A stretch of 64,000 bases of DNA from Streptosporangium sp. NBC_01756 (lineage in GTDB: Bacteria > Actinomycetota > Actinomycetes > Streptosporangiales > Streptosporangiaceae): positions 8,494,001-8,558,000 of the forward strand of contig NZ_CP109130.1 in NCBI RefSeq assembly GCF_035917975.1. The letters run 5' to 3'. The notes below the pieces were generated by a model that was not told the DNA's origin, searched no databases, and was given only the letters and a program-made list of their open reading frames with translations. This document shows, piece after piece, positions 52,306 through 61,175 of the stretch; the stretch's first letter is position 1; every line of letters starts with the position of its first letter. The translations under genes were made by a program, and so were the position numbers.

Positions 52306-52827
52306 CTATCCGGAAAGCCGTGCCCGGACCTGTTCAATCATCGTGAACACCCCCGGGCTCTCCTCGCTCAGCCAGCCCCGCTCCACCAGCCGTTTCAGCT
52401 TCGAGCGCAGGCCCTCGATCTTGGCCGCCTCGACCGGCATCCCCAACGCCGCCACGATCTTCCCCGCTCGCATACCGCCACCGGTATCGGCCAGCACCTC
52501 CAGCACGTCCTGGTAGGCCTGCGGCAGCACCGAGTTGTTCATGCCCGGCCGCCATCGCGGCACCGTCACCACCCCGATCGGCGAGGTGCCCGGCCCCATC
52601 GGCCGGTCCCTGCTCATCGTGCCGTGGTCATCGGGTCCATCGCCTGCGCCGGTTTCCGGCCGTTGCACCGGTGAAGCGGCCTCATCCAGGATCTCCTCCA
52701 CCGTCTGGCGGGTGACCACCAGCCGCGACAGCGTCTCTTCCTCGGCCGCCAGCCGCTCACGCAGCCGCTCGACCCGCTCCCGGGCCGCCGCTTCCCGCCG
52801 CGCCAACTCCTCCAGCAACGAACCCAT
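52306..52827 (-). CDS. Coiled-coil and winged-helix hypothetical protein
   Basis: A 173-residue protein. The first 55 residues are a coiled coil (LLEELARREAAARERVERLR onward); the C-terminal half looks like a winged helix (LEVLADTGGGMRAGKIVAALG, LVERGWLSEESPGVF). ATG 52827 (MGSLLEEL) is used. Similar small ORFs accompany mobile elements in actinobacteria. It lies between the IS5 element and CRISPR mini array. Function unknown. Confidence 0.6.
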   Translation of the reverse strand: MGSLLEELARREAAARERVERLRERLAAEEETLSRLVVTRQTVEEILDEAASPVQRPETGAGDGPDDHGTMSRDRPMGPGTSPIGVVTVPRWRPGMNNSVLPQAYQDVLEVLADTGGGMRAGKIVAALGMPVEAAKIEGLRSKLKRLVERGWLSEESPGVFTMIEQVRARLSG

Positions 52828-52916
52828 CGCGATCGCCTCCACCACGCACGGTAGACAACCCGACCGACCGCGACCAAACCCTCAAAATCCCAGATCAAGC
52901 AGTCCCTGCAGAAGAG

Positions 52917-53156
52917 CTACACCCTGCGGCGAATGTGTCCGGACCAACCCTGATTGCAGGTTTGGCCGCGCTTGGCGATGAGCCAGTCCGTCCAGTCGCG
53001 CAGGCCTGGGCCGCCGTGGCGCAGGGCGTGCTGGTCGTAGCCGTCGAGGAACGCTTCCAGTCAATCCAGCCGCCCGCCGATTACGTACATCGGTAACCGG
53101 CGCCTGACGTTCGCGAAGTACTCGCGCTCGCTCATCTCGGCCAGGCTCTTGGTCAC
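52917..53156 (-). pseudogene. Hypothetical gene with in-frame TGA
   Basis: Reading from GTG 53156 gives LAEMSEREYFANVRRRLPMY, then TGA at 53061-53063, then AFLDGYDQHALRHGGPGL and DWTDWLIAKRG in the same frame up to TAG at 52917. The two halves together look like one conserved small actinobacterial protein, so a single nonsense mutation is the simplest explanation. Confidence 0.6.
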
Positions 53157-53211
53157 CGGACCATGTTCTCACCTGCACGCTTGCCAGGTCGATTGCTTCT
53201 CACACCGGTTC

Positions 53212-53301
53212 GTCCTCCCCACGCACGTGGGGGTGAGCCGCTCACCGCGCTGTGCGAGGCGTGGGGCGTGCGGTTCTCCCCACGTATGTGGGGGTGAGCC
53301 G
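53212..53301 (+). CRISPR. Mini CRISPR array C (two repeats, one spacer)
   Basis: Repeats at 53212-53240 (identical to the array B consensus) and 53273-53301 (diverged terminal copy) enclose a 32-nt spacer. Left of it no repeat is found one spacer away, so the leader side has been lost. The trailer that follows matches array B. Confidence 0.9.
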
Positions 53302-53356
53302 GGTGCACGCTTCCGCCCTCATTCTGAGGATTCCTCCTGGTCACCAATGGCCGGCG
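53302..53356 (+). repeat. CRISPR trailer copy
   Basis: Second copy of the array B trailer (36565-36619), about 50 of 55 positions identical. An IS256 element begins 27 bases downstream. Confidence 0.8.
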
Positions 53357-53382
53357 CGGTCACGTCCAGCGAAGTGGTGTAT

Positions 53383-54718
53383 GAGTTGATCTCCGCGTGA
53401 TCCTGTTTCTGCAGGTTAAGCGGTAAGTGTCTGTGGAATGGGTTTCTGCTGCGGTGTGTCGCTCGTGATGACCCGCATTCGAGCTTTCGCCAAGACATCC
53501 AGTCCCATGTAGCGGCGGGCCTCGGTCCACTCATCGGTCTGCTCGGCCAAAACCGCACCAACGAGACGGACGATCGAGCCGCGGTCGGGGAAGATCCCGA
53601 CCACGTCGGTGCGGCGGCGGATCTCCTTGTTCAACCGTTCTTGGGGATTGTTCGACCAGATCTGCTTCCAGATCTCCCGGGGGAAGGCGGCGAAGGCCAG
53701 CAACTCTTCCCGGGCGGCGTCCAAGTGCTCACACGCGGCCGGATACTTGGCCTCCAACGCTTCGATCACCCAGGCGTGCTGGGTGCGCACCTGCTCGGCG
53801 GTGGGCTGGTCGAAGATGGTGCGCACCAAGGTCGCCACCCACGGCTGCGCCGACTTCGGAACCGTGGTGAGCAAGTTCCGCAGGTAGTGGCTGCGACAAC
53901 GCTGCCAGGACGCGCCCGGCAGGGTCGCGCCGATCGCCCCGACCAGCCCGGTGTGGGCATCGGAGACGACCAGTTGCACCCCGCTCAGCCCGCGAGTCAC
54001 CAGGCCACGCAGGAACGCCAGCCAGCCGGCGCCGTCCTCGGCCGAGGTGACCTCCAGCCCCAAGATCTCCCTGTTGCCGTTGGCGTTGACCGCGGTGGCG
54101 ACCAGCACGTGCACGTTGATGATCCGGCCGCCTTCGCGCACTTTCTGCGTCAGCGCGTCCAGCCACACGAACGCGTACGGCCCGGCGTCCAACGTCCGGG
54201 TGCGGAAGGCCTCCACCTGGGCGTCCAGGACCTTGGCCATCTCGCTGACCTGGCTTTTGGAGATGTGTTTGATGCCGAGCTGCTCGACCAGTTTGTCCAC
54301 CCGCCGGGTGGAGACGCCGAGCAGGTAGGAGGTGGCCACCACGCTGATCAGGGCTTGTTCGGCTCGGCGGCGCCGTTCCAGCAGCCACTCGGGAAAGTAG
54401 GAGCCCGAGCGCAGTTTCGGAATGGACAGCTCGACGGTGCCGGCCCGGGTATCCCAGTCGCGGATGCGGTAGCCGTTGCGCCGGTTGGTCCGCTCGTCGC
54501 TACGCGTGCCGTAGTGCGCTCCGCACAGGCCGTCGGCCTCGGCTGACATCAACGTCTCGGCCATGGTCTTCACCATGGATCGCAACAGATCCGGGTCGCC
54601 GTGCTCGATCTGCTCCGTCAGCCAGCTTTCGGGGTTCACACTGTTGGGTGCGGCCATCGCTTTCTTCTCCTTCGATCTTGTTACTTCGCACTCGAAGGAT
54701 CACGCGATGGCCGTCCTC
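53383..54718 (-). mobile_element. IS256-family insertion sequence
   Basis: About 1336 bases with ends starting GAG and sharing CGCGTGATCCT as inverted repeats (53383-53404 and 54696-54718). No clear 8-9 base target duplication is seen. It encodes one mutator-type transposase. Confidence 0.8.
53416..54657 (-). CDS. IS256 (mutator-type) transposase
   Basis: A 413-residue DDE transposase. The family signature is visible: AFVWLDALTQKVREGG (first Asp), LVVSDAHTGLVGAIG (second Asp), the CxxC-region RCRSHYLRNLL, and SNNPQERLNKEIRRRTDVVGIFP (Glu). The HTH-like part GVSTRRVDKLVEQLG precedes the core. It looks full length and potentially active. Confidence 0.93.
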   Translation of the reverse strand: MAAPNSVNPESWLTEQIEHGDPDLLRSMVKTMAETLMSAEADGLCGAHYGTRSDERTNRRNGYRIRDWDTRAGTVELSIPKLRSGSYFPEWLLERRRRAEQALISVVATSYLLGVSTRRVDKLVEQLGIKHISKSQVSEMAKVLDAQVEAFRTRTLDAGPYAFVWLDALTQKVREGGRIINVHVLVATAVNANGNREILGLEVTSAEDGAGWLAFLRGLVTRGLSGVQLVVSDAHTGLVGAIGATLPGASWQRCRSHYLRNLLTTVPKSAQPWVATLVRTIFDQPTAEQVRTQHAWVIEALEAKYPAACEHLDAAREELLAFAAFPREIWKQIWSNNPQERLNKEIRRRTDVVGIFPDRGSIVRLVGAVLAEQTDEWTEARRYMGLDVLAKARMRVITSDTPQQKPIPQTLTA

Positions 54719-54859
54719 ATTTCACGGCGCCACGCCCACTACCTGGGGAAACTCGTACACCACCTCCGTGGACGCAACCGCCGGCGCCTGCCACAAGGAG
54801 GGATACGCCGTCTTCCTGCTCGGCCATGGCTCCTCTTTCCGTCGTTCGGCTGAGGTGTT

Positions 54860-55387
54860 TTACGTCGCGTGACGATCCCCATCCGAAGGGTGGACGGATG
54901 TACAGGATGAGTTTGCTCCTTCGGCTGCCTGGAGGTGCGGCTTTCCGTTCGGGTACGCCGACCGGACTGCGGCATACGGGGAGCCCTGCCGGTAGTTCTC
55001 GACCCCGGCCGCCGTGGAGGGGTAGGTGTTCGGCGGTAGCCGATCGAGAGGGAACCACCCGATCTGGGCGCACTTGTGCGGTTCGGCGTTGACCGGCTCC
55101 CCGACCCAGGTGCGGGCCTCGAAGAAGACGCCCAGGCGGGCCTGCTCATCCGCGTTGCGAAAGTGGCACAGGTGGGCGAAGCGTAGATCCCCGGTGGTGA
55201 GCCTGACGCCGACCTCCTCGAACCCCTCTCGGATGACGGCTTCTTCGAGGGTCTCGCCTTCTTCCAGGTGCCCGCTGGGCAGGTTCCACCAGCCGTCGGC
55301 GTAACCGGTGCCCTGGCGTTGGGCCAGGAGCACCTAGCCGTCACGGACCAGGATCAGCATGGCGTCCACGATCGTCCGATACCGCAT
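54860..55387 (-). pseudogene. NUDIX hydrolase with in-frame TAG
   Basis: ATG 55387 opens MRYRTIVDAMLILVRDG, then TAG, then VLLAQRQGTGYADGWW in the same frame. The NUDIX box GHLEEGETLEEAVIREGFEE follows. A GTG right after the stop (55333) could restart translation, but it would lack the first beta strand, so I treat the gene as decayed. Confidence 0.65.
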
Positions 55388-55503
55388 GGTGTCCCCTCCT
55401 GCGGAGGCCGGCCCGTTCCGGCTGGTCACACTAGGGCCTGTGCTGGGTTCAGATCATAAGGCCGTGCTGCGCGGTGCCGTCCGGCCCTGCTCGCCGGACA
55501 CGG

Positions 55504-57570
55504 TCACGTGGGCAGGACCTCGATCTTGCCGGTGGGACGGGGGCTGAAGGTGTCGTTGAAGAAGAACTCGCCCGGCCGGGTGAAGGTGTACTGGAACGAC
55601 TCGCCCGGCTTGAGCCTGATGTCGAACAGCCCCTCGAAGAACTGGGTGGCGCCGTGGATGTTGGCGTTGTCCGCGGGGTTGACGAAAGTGACCGTGGTGC
55701 CGGCCGGCACCCGTAGGTGGGTGGGGGCCATGGCGTTCACCGCCGTGGACTCGACCGTGCCGACCTGACCCGTGGCGGCGTTGTAGGTACGGGCGAGCAC
55801 GACGGTGTTGTTCACGGTGCTGCCGTCGACCGGACCGCCGGAGACCGGCCGCCGGATCACCGGGGCGGGCGGGGCGGCCGCCGGAGGCACGGTGCCGCCC
55901 AGCTTGAAGGCCCACAGGTGGTCGCCCCGGGCGGCCGAGTCGCCGTAGGGGATGCTGGTGCCGCCCGCGTAGACGGCGATGTACTGCTCCCCGTCGATCT
56001 CGTAGGCGATCGGGCTGCTGCTGACGGCGGCGCCGGTCTGCCAGCGCCACAGCTCGCGGCCGTCCCGGGCGTCCAGGCAGAGCAGGTTGCCGTCGGGCTG
56101 GCCGATGAACAGCAGGTCGGAGGCCGTGGTGAGGATGCCGTTGCCGTGCGCCAGCGAGTACGGCATGTGCTTCTTCCACCGGACCCGGTTGGTGCCCGGG
56201 TCCACGGCCACCACCCCGCCCGTCATGTACTCGCCGGGCGGCCGCAGCCCGTTGGACGCCTCGGTCAGCGAGTGCGCCGCCGCGACGTAGCCGAAGCCGG
56301 TGTACACGAGCCGGGTGCTGTGGCTGTAGGACTGGTGGTTCCAGTCGGCGCCGCCCCCGTGTCCGGGAATGGTGAGGATCGGCACGTCCCAGTGCGGGGT
56401 GAACAGGGACCCGATCCGGTAGTTCGGGACGGCGCGATGCGGGGCGCCGGGGATCTCGGTGCCCAGCGGTTGCCGCACGGGGGTCTGCTCGGTCCAGCCG
56501 CCTTGGCGGGGGAACGGCTGGGTCGGCCAGGTCTTCTGCCGGGGCTCCTGGGGCACGGGCAGTTCGTCGATGCCCAGCGGGGCCGAGCCGTCGGCCCGGT
56601 CGAGGATGTAGTACATGCCGGTCTTGCTGCCGTAGACGACGAGTTTGCGGACCCGGCCGCGGATGCGCGCGTCGACCAGGACGGGCGCCATGACGTTGTC
56701 CATGTCCCAGATGTCGTGGTGGATGGACTGGAAGTGCCAGCGGTAGGCGCCGGTCTTCAGGTCCATCGCCACGATAGAGTTGGCGAACAGGTTCTGGCCG
56801 CCGCGTTCGGAGCCGTCCTGGGAGGAGCGGCCGCCCCTGGCGTTGCCGAACGTCCAGTAGACCAGGCCGAGCTCCGGGTCGATGGCGCAGTGCATCCACG
56901 GGGTGGCGCCGCCGGTCTGCCAGGAGTCGCCCTCCCAGGTGTCGTTGCCGAACTCGCCGGATCCCGGCGTGCTCCAGAAGTGCCAGACCAGATCGCCGGT
57001 CTCGGCGTCGAAGGCGAGCGCGGCGCCGCGCGGGCCGTCGTTGGTGCCGCAGTACAGCATGCCGTCGTGGTAGGTGACCGCGACCTTCTCCAGGTTGCCG
57101 TAGCCGCTGTGCTGCCGTTCCCAGATCACCTGGCCGGTGCGCTGGTCGAGAGCGATGAGCCAGTTGTCGTTGGCGCAGGTGTAGACCTTGTCGGCGCCGA
57201 CCGCGACGCCGCGCCGGGTAACCGCTCCGCGGGTCTGCAGGTATTTCCATCTGACGGCGCCGGTGCGGCCGTCCACGGCGGTGACGTTGCCCAGAGCCGA
57301 CTCGATGTAGAGCACGCCGTCCACGGCCACTGCGGTGCTCTGGCTGTTGCCTGCCATCAGCCCGCCCTCGATGTTGTTGACCCAGGCGGCACGCAGCCGC
57401 TTGACGTTGCCGTGGTGCAGCTTGCGCAGTCCGCTGTGGTTCTGGTTCGCCAGGTTTCCGCCGATCTTCGGGAAGTCGGTGTCGCTCCGGTGGGTGGTCG
57501 CGGCGGCCGGGCCGGGCCGGGCGAGCACGACAGCGGCGGCACCCATGAGTAACTCTCTGCGACGGATCAT
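55504..57570 (-). CDS. Secreted PQQ-dependent dehydrogenase with C-terminal cupredoxin-like domain
   Basis: A 688-residue quinoprotein. The N-terminus MIRRRELLMGAAAVVLA resembles a Tat signal. Residues about 35-560 form the eight-bladed propeller, with GNLANQNHSGLRKLH, HHDIWDMDNVMAP (catalytic Asp region) and repeated W-motifs. Residues about 590-688 look like a cupredoxin, but the C-x-x-H-x-x-M end is replaced by FNDTFSPRPTGKI, so copper binding is doubtful. ATG 57570 has GAGAGG upstream; ATG 57576 is in frame. Substrate unknown; a quinate-type alcohol fits the neighbourhood. Confidence 0.85.
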   Translation of the reverse strand: MIRRRELLMGAAAVVLARPGPAAATTHRSDTDFPKIGGNLANQNHSGLRKLHHGNVKRLRAAWVNNIEGGLMAGNSQSTAVAVDGVLYIESALGNVTAVDGRTGAVRWKYLQTRGAVTRRGVAVGADKVYTCANDNWLIALDQRTGQVIWERQHSGYGNLEKVAVTYHDGMLYCGTNDGPRGAALAFDAETGDLVWHFWSTPGSGEFGNDTWEGDSWQTGGATPWMHCAIDPELGLVYWTFGNARGGRSSQDGSERGGQNLFANSIVAMDLKTGAYRWHFQSIHHDIWDMDNVMAPVLVDARIRGRVRKLVVYGSKTGMYYILDRADGSAPLGIDELPVPQEPRQKTWPTQPFPRQGGWTEQTPVRQPLGTEIPGAPHRAVPNYRIGSLFTPHWDVPILTIPGHGGGADWNHQSYSHSTRLVYTGFGYVAAAHSLTEASNGLRPPGEYMTGGVVAVDPGTNRVRWKKHMPYSLAHGNGILTTASDLLFIGQPDGNLLCLDARDGRELWRWQTGAAVSSSPIAYEIDGEQYIAVYAGGTSIPYGDSAARGDHLWAFKLGGTVPPAAAPPAPVIRRPVSGGPVDGSTVNNTVVLARTYNAATGQVGTVESTAVNAMAPTHLRVPAGTTVTFVNPADNANIHGATQFFEGLFDIRLKPGESFQYTFTRPGEFFFNDTFSPRPTGKIEVLPT

Positions 57571-57759
57571 GACCATCCTCTCGCGGGTCCACTAGGTGGA
57601 TTTATAGATCCGACTAATGGACGCACGATAGATCTTGCCCCCGGCGGGGTCAATAACCATCCGCAACCGATGTGCGGTTCTCTGGTTCCACTGAGCGGAC
57701 CATGCCAGAGGGTGGACCGAGCCGCTGCGACGTGGTCGGCGGCCCGGCCGGGCGGGCCG

Positions 57760-58461
57760 TCACAGGCCGAGGTAGATGCGCCGCACCTGGGGGTCTTCAC
57801 GCAGCTCGGCCGAGGTGCCGGTGGCGGCGATCTCCCCGTTCTCCATCACCAGGCAGGTGGTGGTGACGTCGAAGGTGAGCTTGGCGTTCTGCTCGACCAG
57901 CAGGATGGCCAGCCCGTCGGCGTTGAGCCGCTTGAGGATGCCGGCGATCTCCGCCACGAGAATCGGCGACAGGCCCATCGAAGGCTCGTCGAGCAGCATC
58001 ATCTTGGGCCGGCACATGAGCGCCCGGCCGACGGCCAGCATCTGCTGCTGCCCGCCGGACAACGCGCCGGCCAGCCGGTGGCGCATCTCGGCGAGGATCG
58101 GGAACAACTCGAACACCTCGTCGATGGGCGTGTGCTTCCAGCTGCTGGTGTAGGCGCCGAGCAGCAGGTTCTTCTCCACGGTGAGACCGGGGAAGACGTG
58201 CCTGCCTTCGGGGACGTAGCCGAGCCCGTGCCGTACCAGCGTGTGCGGCGCGGCGCGCAGCAGGTCGTGCTCGCCGAAGCGGAGCGCCGTGGCCCGGCGG
58301 GGCGCCAGGCCCATGACGGCCTTGAGCGTGGAGGACTTGCCGGCGCCGTTGGCGCCGATGATCCCCAGTGCCTGGCCGGGCTCGACGGTGAAGCTCACGT
58401 CGTGGGCGGCGCGGACGCCGCCGTAGTGGACCGACAGGTTTTCGACGGTCAGCGTCGTCAT
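57760..58461 (-). CDS. Branched-chain-type ABC transporter ATPase (LivF-like)
   Basis: A 233-residue ATPase. Walker A is IGANGAGKSSTLKA, the signature LSGGQQQMLAVGRALM, and Walker B MMLLDEPSMGLSP. The C-terminal VEQNAKLTFDVTTTCLVMENG is typical of LivF. Its ATG overlaps the stop of the LivM-LivG fusion by four bases. It is the last gene of the transport operon. Confidence 0.93.
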   Translation of the reverse strand: MTTLTVENLSVHYGGVRAAHDVSFTVEPGQALGIIGANGAGKSSTLKAVMGLAPRRATALRFGEHDLLRAAPHTLVRHGLGYVPEGRHVFPGLTVEKNLLLGAYTSSWKHTPIDEVFELFPILAEMRHRLAGALSGGQQQMLAVGRALMCRPKMMLLDEPSMGLSPILVAEIAGILKRLNADGLAILLVEQNAKLTFDVTTTCLVMENGEIAATGTSAELREDPQVRRIYLGL

Positions 58462-60254
58462 CGGGTCGCCTCCTCAATGGCGGACTCGGCGGGGGCGGCC
58501 ATGGAATCGCCGAGGTACGCCTGGACGACGGCGGGGGCGACGGCGACCTCGGCGGGGGTGCCGTCGGCGATCACCTTGCCGCCGGCCAGTACGGTGACGT
58601 GGTCGCACAGCGACATGACCAGGCTCATGTTGTGCTCGATCACCACCACGGTGACGCCGGCGTCTCTGATGGAGCGGACGATGTCGCCGAGCTGGCGGAC
58701 CTCCTCGCCGTTCAGCCCGGCGGCGGGCTCGTCGAGCAGGAGCAGCGACGGCGACATGGCCATCGCGCGGGCCATCTCGATGCGGCGCTGGATCCCGTAC
58801 GGCAGCGCGCGCGGGATGGCGGCGGCGAAGTCCGCCAGCCCGAACCTGGCGATGATCTCGTCGGCGTGCGCCCCCAGCGCCCGTTCGTAGCCGAACACCT
58901 TCCAGGGCAGGCCCAGGTAGCGCCAGATCCAGGAGGTCCGGGTCTGGTCGAGGCCGAGCAGGATGTTCTCCCGGACGTCGAGGTCCTCGAACAGGCGCAG
59001 GTTCTGGAACGTGCGGGCGACCCCGCGCTGGGAGAGCCGGTACGGCCTCGCCCCGGTCACGTCGTGCCCGTGCAGGCGTACCTTGCCGGCGCCGGGTGTG
59101 TAGAAGCCGCTGACGATGTTGAACAGGGTCGTCTTGCCCGAGCCGTTGGGGCCGACGATGCCGCGGATCTCGCCGCTCGTGACCGTGAGGGAGACGTCGT
59201 CGAGAGCGGTCAGCCCCTTGAAGCGCATCGTCACGCCCTGGATCTCCAGCACGTCCGTGCCGGCTGCGGGGTGCGCGGTCCGTTCATAGGGTTGGAAGGG
59301 GCCGAGCAGCACCCGTGTTCCCGCGCCGCGGCGCCGTAGCAGGGATCGGAGCCGGCGGGGCAGCCCGGCCAGTCCGGTGGGGGCGAAGACGACCACGAGG
59401 ACCACCACGATGCCGTAGCCGAGCTGGGCGTAGGCGGACACGTCCAGCAGCGCCTCCCTGACCGCAGCCAGTGCGACGGCGCCGAGGACGCAGCCGATGA
59501 TGCTGGCGCGACCCCCGATGATCACCATCGCGAGCAGGAGGAACATGTTGGCGATGTTGAACGACTCGGGCGCCACGAAGCGGATGAGCCCGGCGTACAG
59601 GACGCCGGCCAGGCCGCCGTACACGCCGGACAGCACGAAGGCGGTCATGCGCAGCAGCGGGATCTCCGCGCCGAGCGAGCCGGCCGCCAGGTCGTCGTCG
59701 CGCATCGCGCGCAGCCTGCGGCCGAGCGGCGAGTGCGTGACGAACAGCGCGAACGCCAGCGCGAACGCGAAGACCACCAGTTCGACGTAGTAGAACAGGT
59801 ACGCGCTGGACAGGTCCAACCCGAACAGCGTCGGCACGGGGATGTCGCTGATGCCCTCGGCGCGGCCCGCGATGTGGGCGTTGGTGACCCAGTTGGTGAA
59901 GGCCAGCGCCAGGCCGAGGGTGACGATGCCGAGGTAGTGCGACTGCATCCGCAGCGCCGGGATGCCCACCAGCACGCCGAAGACCGCGGCCACGACCAGG
60001 GCCAGCGCCGCCGCCGACCAGAAACCGAAGTCCGCCCGCGTGCACAGGATGGCGACGGTGTAGGCGCCGACGCCGAAGAAGGCGACCTGCGCCAGGTTGA
60101 TCTGCCCGGCCACGCCCATGGTCAGGCCCAGGCCGATGGCCAGGATCGCGAAGATGATCGCGACGTTCACGACGTGCATGGAGTAGCCGCCCAGCCCGTA
60201 CGGCAGCAGCCAGGCGGCCACCGCGAGAGGGGCGAGGTATGCCAGACGTTTCAT
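58458..60254 (-). CDS. ABC transporter permease-ATPase fusion (LivM-LivG)
   Basis: A 598-residue fusion. Residues about 1-300 are the LivM permease with eight or so helices (VVNVAIIFAILAIGLGLTMGVAGQI and others; coupling segment GVYGGLAGVLYAG). Residues about 335-590 are LivG, with Walker A VGPNGSGKTTLFNIVSG, signature LPYGIQRRIEMARAMA and Walker B LLLLDEPAAGL. ATG 60254 follows AAGGAG. The fusion keeps the full transporter within four genes. The hydrophobic-type substrate is probably a small organic acid or amino acid. Confidence 0.93.
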   Translation of the reverse strand: MKRLAYLAPLAVAAWLLPYGLGGYSMHVVNVAIIFAILAIGLGLTMGVAGQINLAQVAFFGVGAYTVAILCTRADFGFWSAAALALVVAAVFGVLVGIPALRMQSHYLGIVTLGLALAFTNWVTNAHIAGRAEGISDIPVPTLFGLDLSSAYLFYYVELVVFAFALAFALFVTHSPLGRRLRAMRDDDLAAGSLGAEIPLLRMTAFVLSGVYGGLAGVLYAGLIRFVAPESFNIANMFLLLAMVIIGGRASIIGCVLGAVALAAVREALLDVSAYAQLGYGIVVVLVVVFAPTGLAGLPRRLRSLLRRRGAGTRVLLGPFQPYERTAHPAAGTDVLEIQGVTMRFKGLTALDDVSLTVTSGEIRGIVGPNGSGKTTLFNIVSGFYTPGAGKVRLHGHDVTGARPYRLSQRGVARTFQNLRLFEDLDVRENILLGLDQTRTSWIWRYLGLPWKVFGYERALGAHADEIIARFGLADFAAAIPRALPYGIQRRIEMARAMAMSPSLLLLDEPAAGLNGEEVRQLGDIVRSIRDAGVTVVVIEHNMSLVMSLCDHVTVLAGGKVIADGTPAEVAVAPAVVQAYLGDSMAAPAESAIEEATR

Positions 60255-60267
60255 CGAATCTCCTTGA

Positions 60268-60306
60268 GCATGGAGACCCCGGGCTTCAGCCGTGGGGGAG
60301 GAGGTC
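60268..60306 (+). mobile_element. IS200/IS605-type end or palindromic remnant
   Basis: CCCCGGGCTTCAGCC and its stem partner GTGGGGGAGG lead to GGAGGTCAA, resembling an IS605-type right end. It lies in the 50-base gap between livH and the fusion gene, and its terminal TCA forms the livH stop codon. Compare 18866-18929. Confidence 0.4.
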
Positions 60307-61174
60307 AAGCGCGGTTCACCGTGGTCTCTCCGAAGACGCCGGTGGGGCGGATCATGACGATGACCGCGAACACCAGGAACGTGACCAGCTCGGAGTACTC
60401 CTGGAAGTTGCCGGCCGCGAAGGCGTCCAGCAATCCGAAGGTCATGCCGCCGACGATCGCGCCGGGCATGCTGCCGAAACCGCCGAGCATGGCGGCGGCG
60501 AACCCCTTGATGCCCAGCGTGCCGCCCATGGTCGGGTTGACATACAGCATCGGCCCGATCAGGCTGCCCGCCAGCGCCGCCAGGCCCGCGCCGATGGCGA
60601 AGGCCATCGCGTTGCTGCGGCCGACGTGGATGCCGACCGCGGTGGCCGCCTGGTGGTCCATGGCGACCGCCTGCATGGCCGCGCCGCGCTTGGTGCGCTG
60701 CAGGAACAGTGCGAGCAGGCCGGTGGCCGCCGCCGCGACGGCGATCACCAGCAGGCTGTAGGTGGGGATGCGGATCCCGCCCAGGTCCAGCGGCTCGGTC
60801 GGGACGGGGGAGGGGACCGCGTGCCCGGTCGCCCCCCAGATGAGCACCGCGCCCGCCTCCAGGACGGCGCCGAAGCCGATCGTGCCGATCAGCATCAGCG
60901 TGAAGTCCTTGTTCTCCAGCGGCCGTAGGAAGCGCTCGATGATCAGCCCGATGAGGCCGGTGACCGCGATGGCCACGGCGATCGCGATCGCGAACGGCAA
61001 CCGGGTGGCCAGATAGAACGTGGAGGCGGCGTACGCGCCGATCATCACGACGCTGCCGTGCGCGAAGTTGACCAGCCCCATGGTCCGGTAGACGATCGAA
61101 AAACCCATCGCCACCAGTGCGTACACCGCCCCGAACGTGACCCCGCCGATCAGGGTCTGAAGGAAGACCTGCAC
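60305..61174 (-). CDS. Branched-chain-type ABC transporter permease (LivH-like)
   Basis: A 289-residue membrane protein with about eight helices (GGVTFGAVYALVAMGFSIVYR at the start, TLGIKGFAAAMLGGFGSMPGAIVGG near residue 240). The start MQVFLQTLIGG matches the LivH family. It pairs with the LivM part of the downstream fusion to form the channel. It is separated from the binding-protein gene by one base. Confidence 0.93.
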   Translation of the reverse strand: MQVFLQTLIGGVTFGAVYALVAMGFSIVYRTMGLVNFAHGSVVMIGAYAASTFYLATRLPFAIAIAVAIAVTGLIGLIIERFLRPLENKDFTLMLIGTIGFGAVLEAGAVLIWGATGHAVPSPVPTEPLDLGGIRIPTYSLLVIAVAAAATGLLALFLQRTKRGAAMQAVAMDHQAATAVGIHVGRSNAMAFAIGAGLAALAGSLIGPMLYVNPTMGGTLGIKGFAAAMLGGFGSMPGAIVGGMTFGLLDAFAAGNFQEYSELVTFLVFAVIVMIRPTGVFGETTVNRA

Positions 61175-61175
61175 G

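Noticed and set aside
54719..54859. Short plus-strand frame with GNSYTTSVDATAG after the IS256
   Set aside because: No start or family match can be supported; it overlaps the IS end.
55454..57592. 712-codon minus-strand frame over the PQQ gene
   Set aside because: Arg-rich shadow in another frame; the frame at 55504-57570 carries the propeller motifs.
57588..57600. TCCAC-TAG-GTGGA dyad upstream of the PQQ gene as a further shared operator
   Set aside because: It does not resemble the 22-nt motif found at the shikimate and ABC operons, so common control is not supported by sequence.
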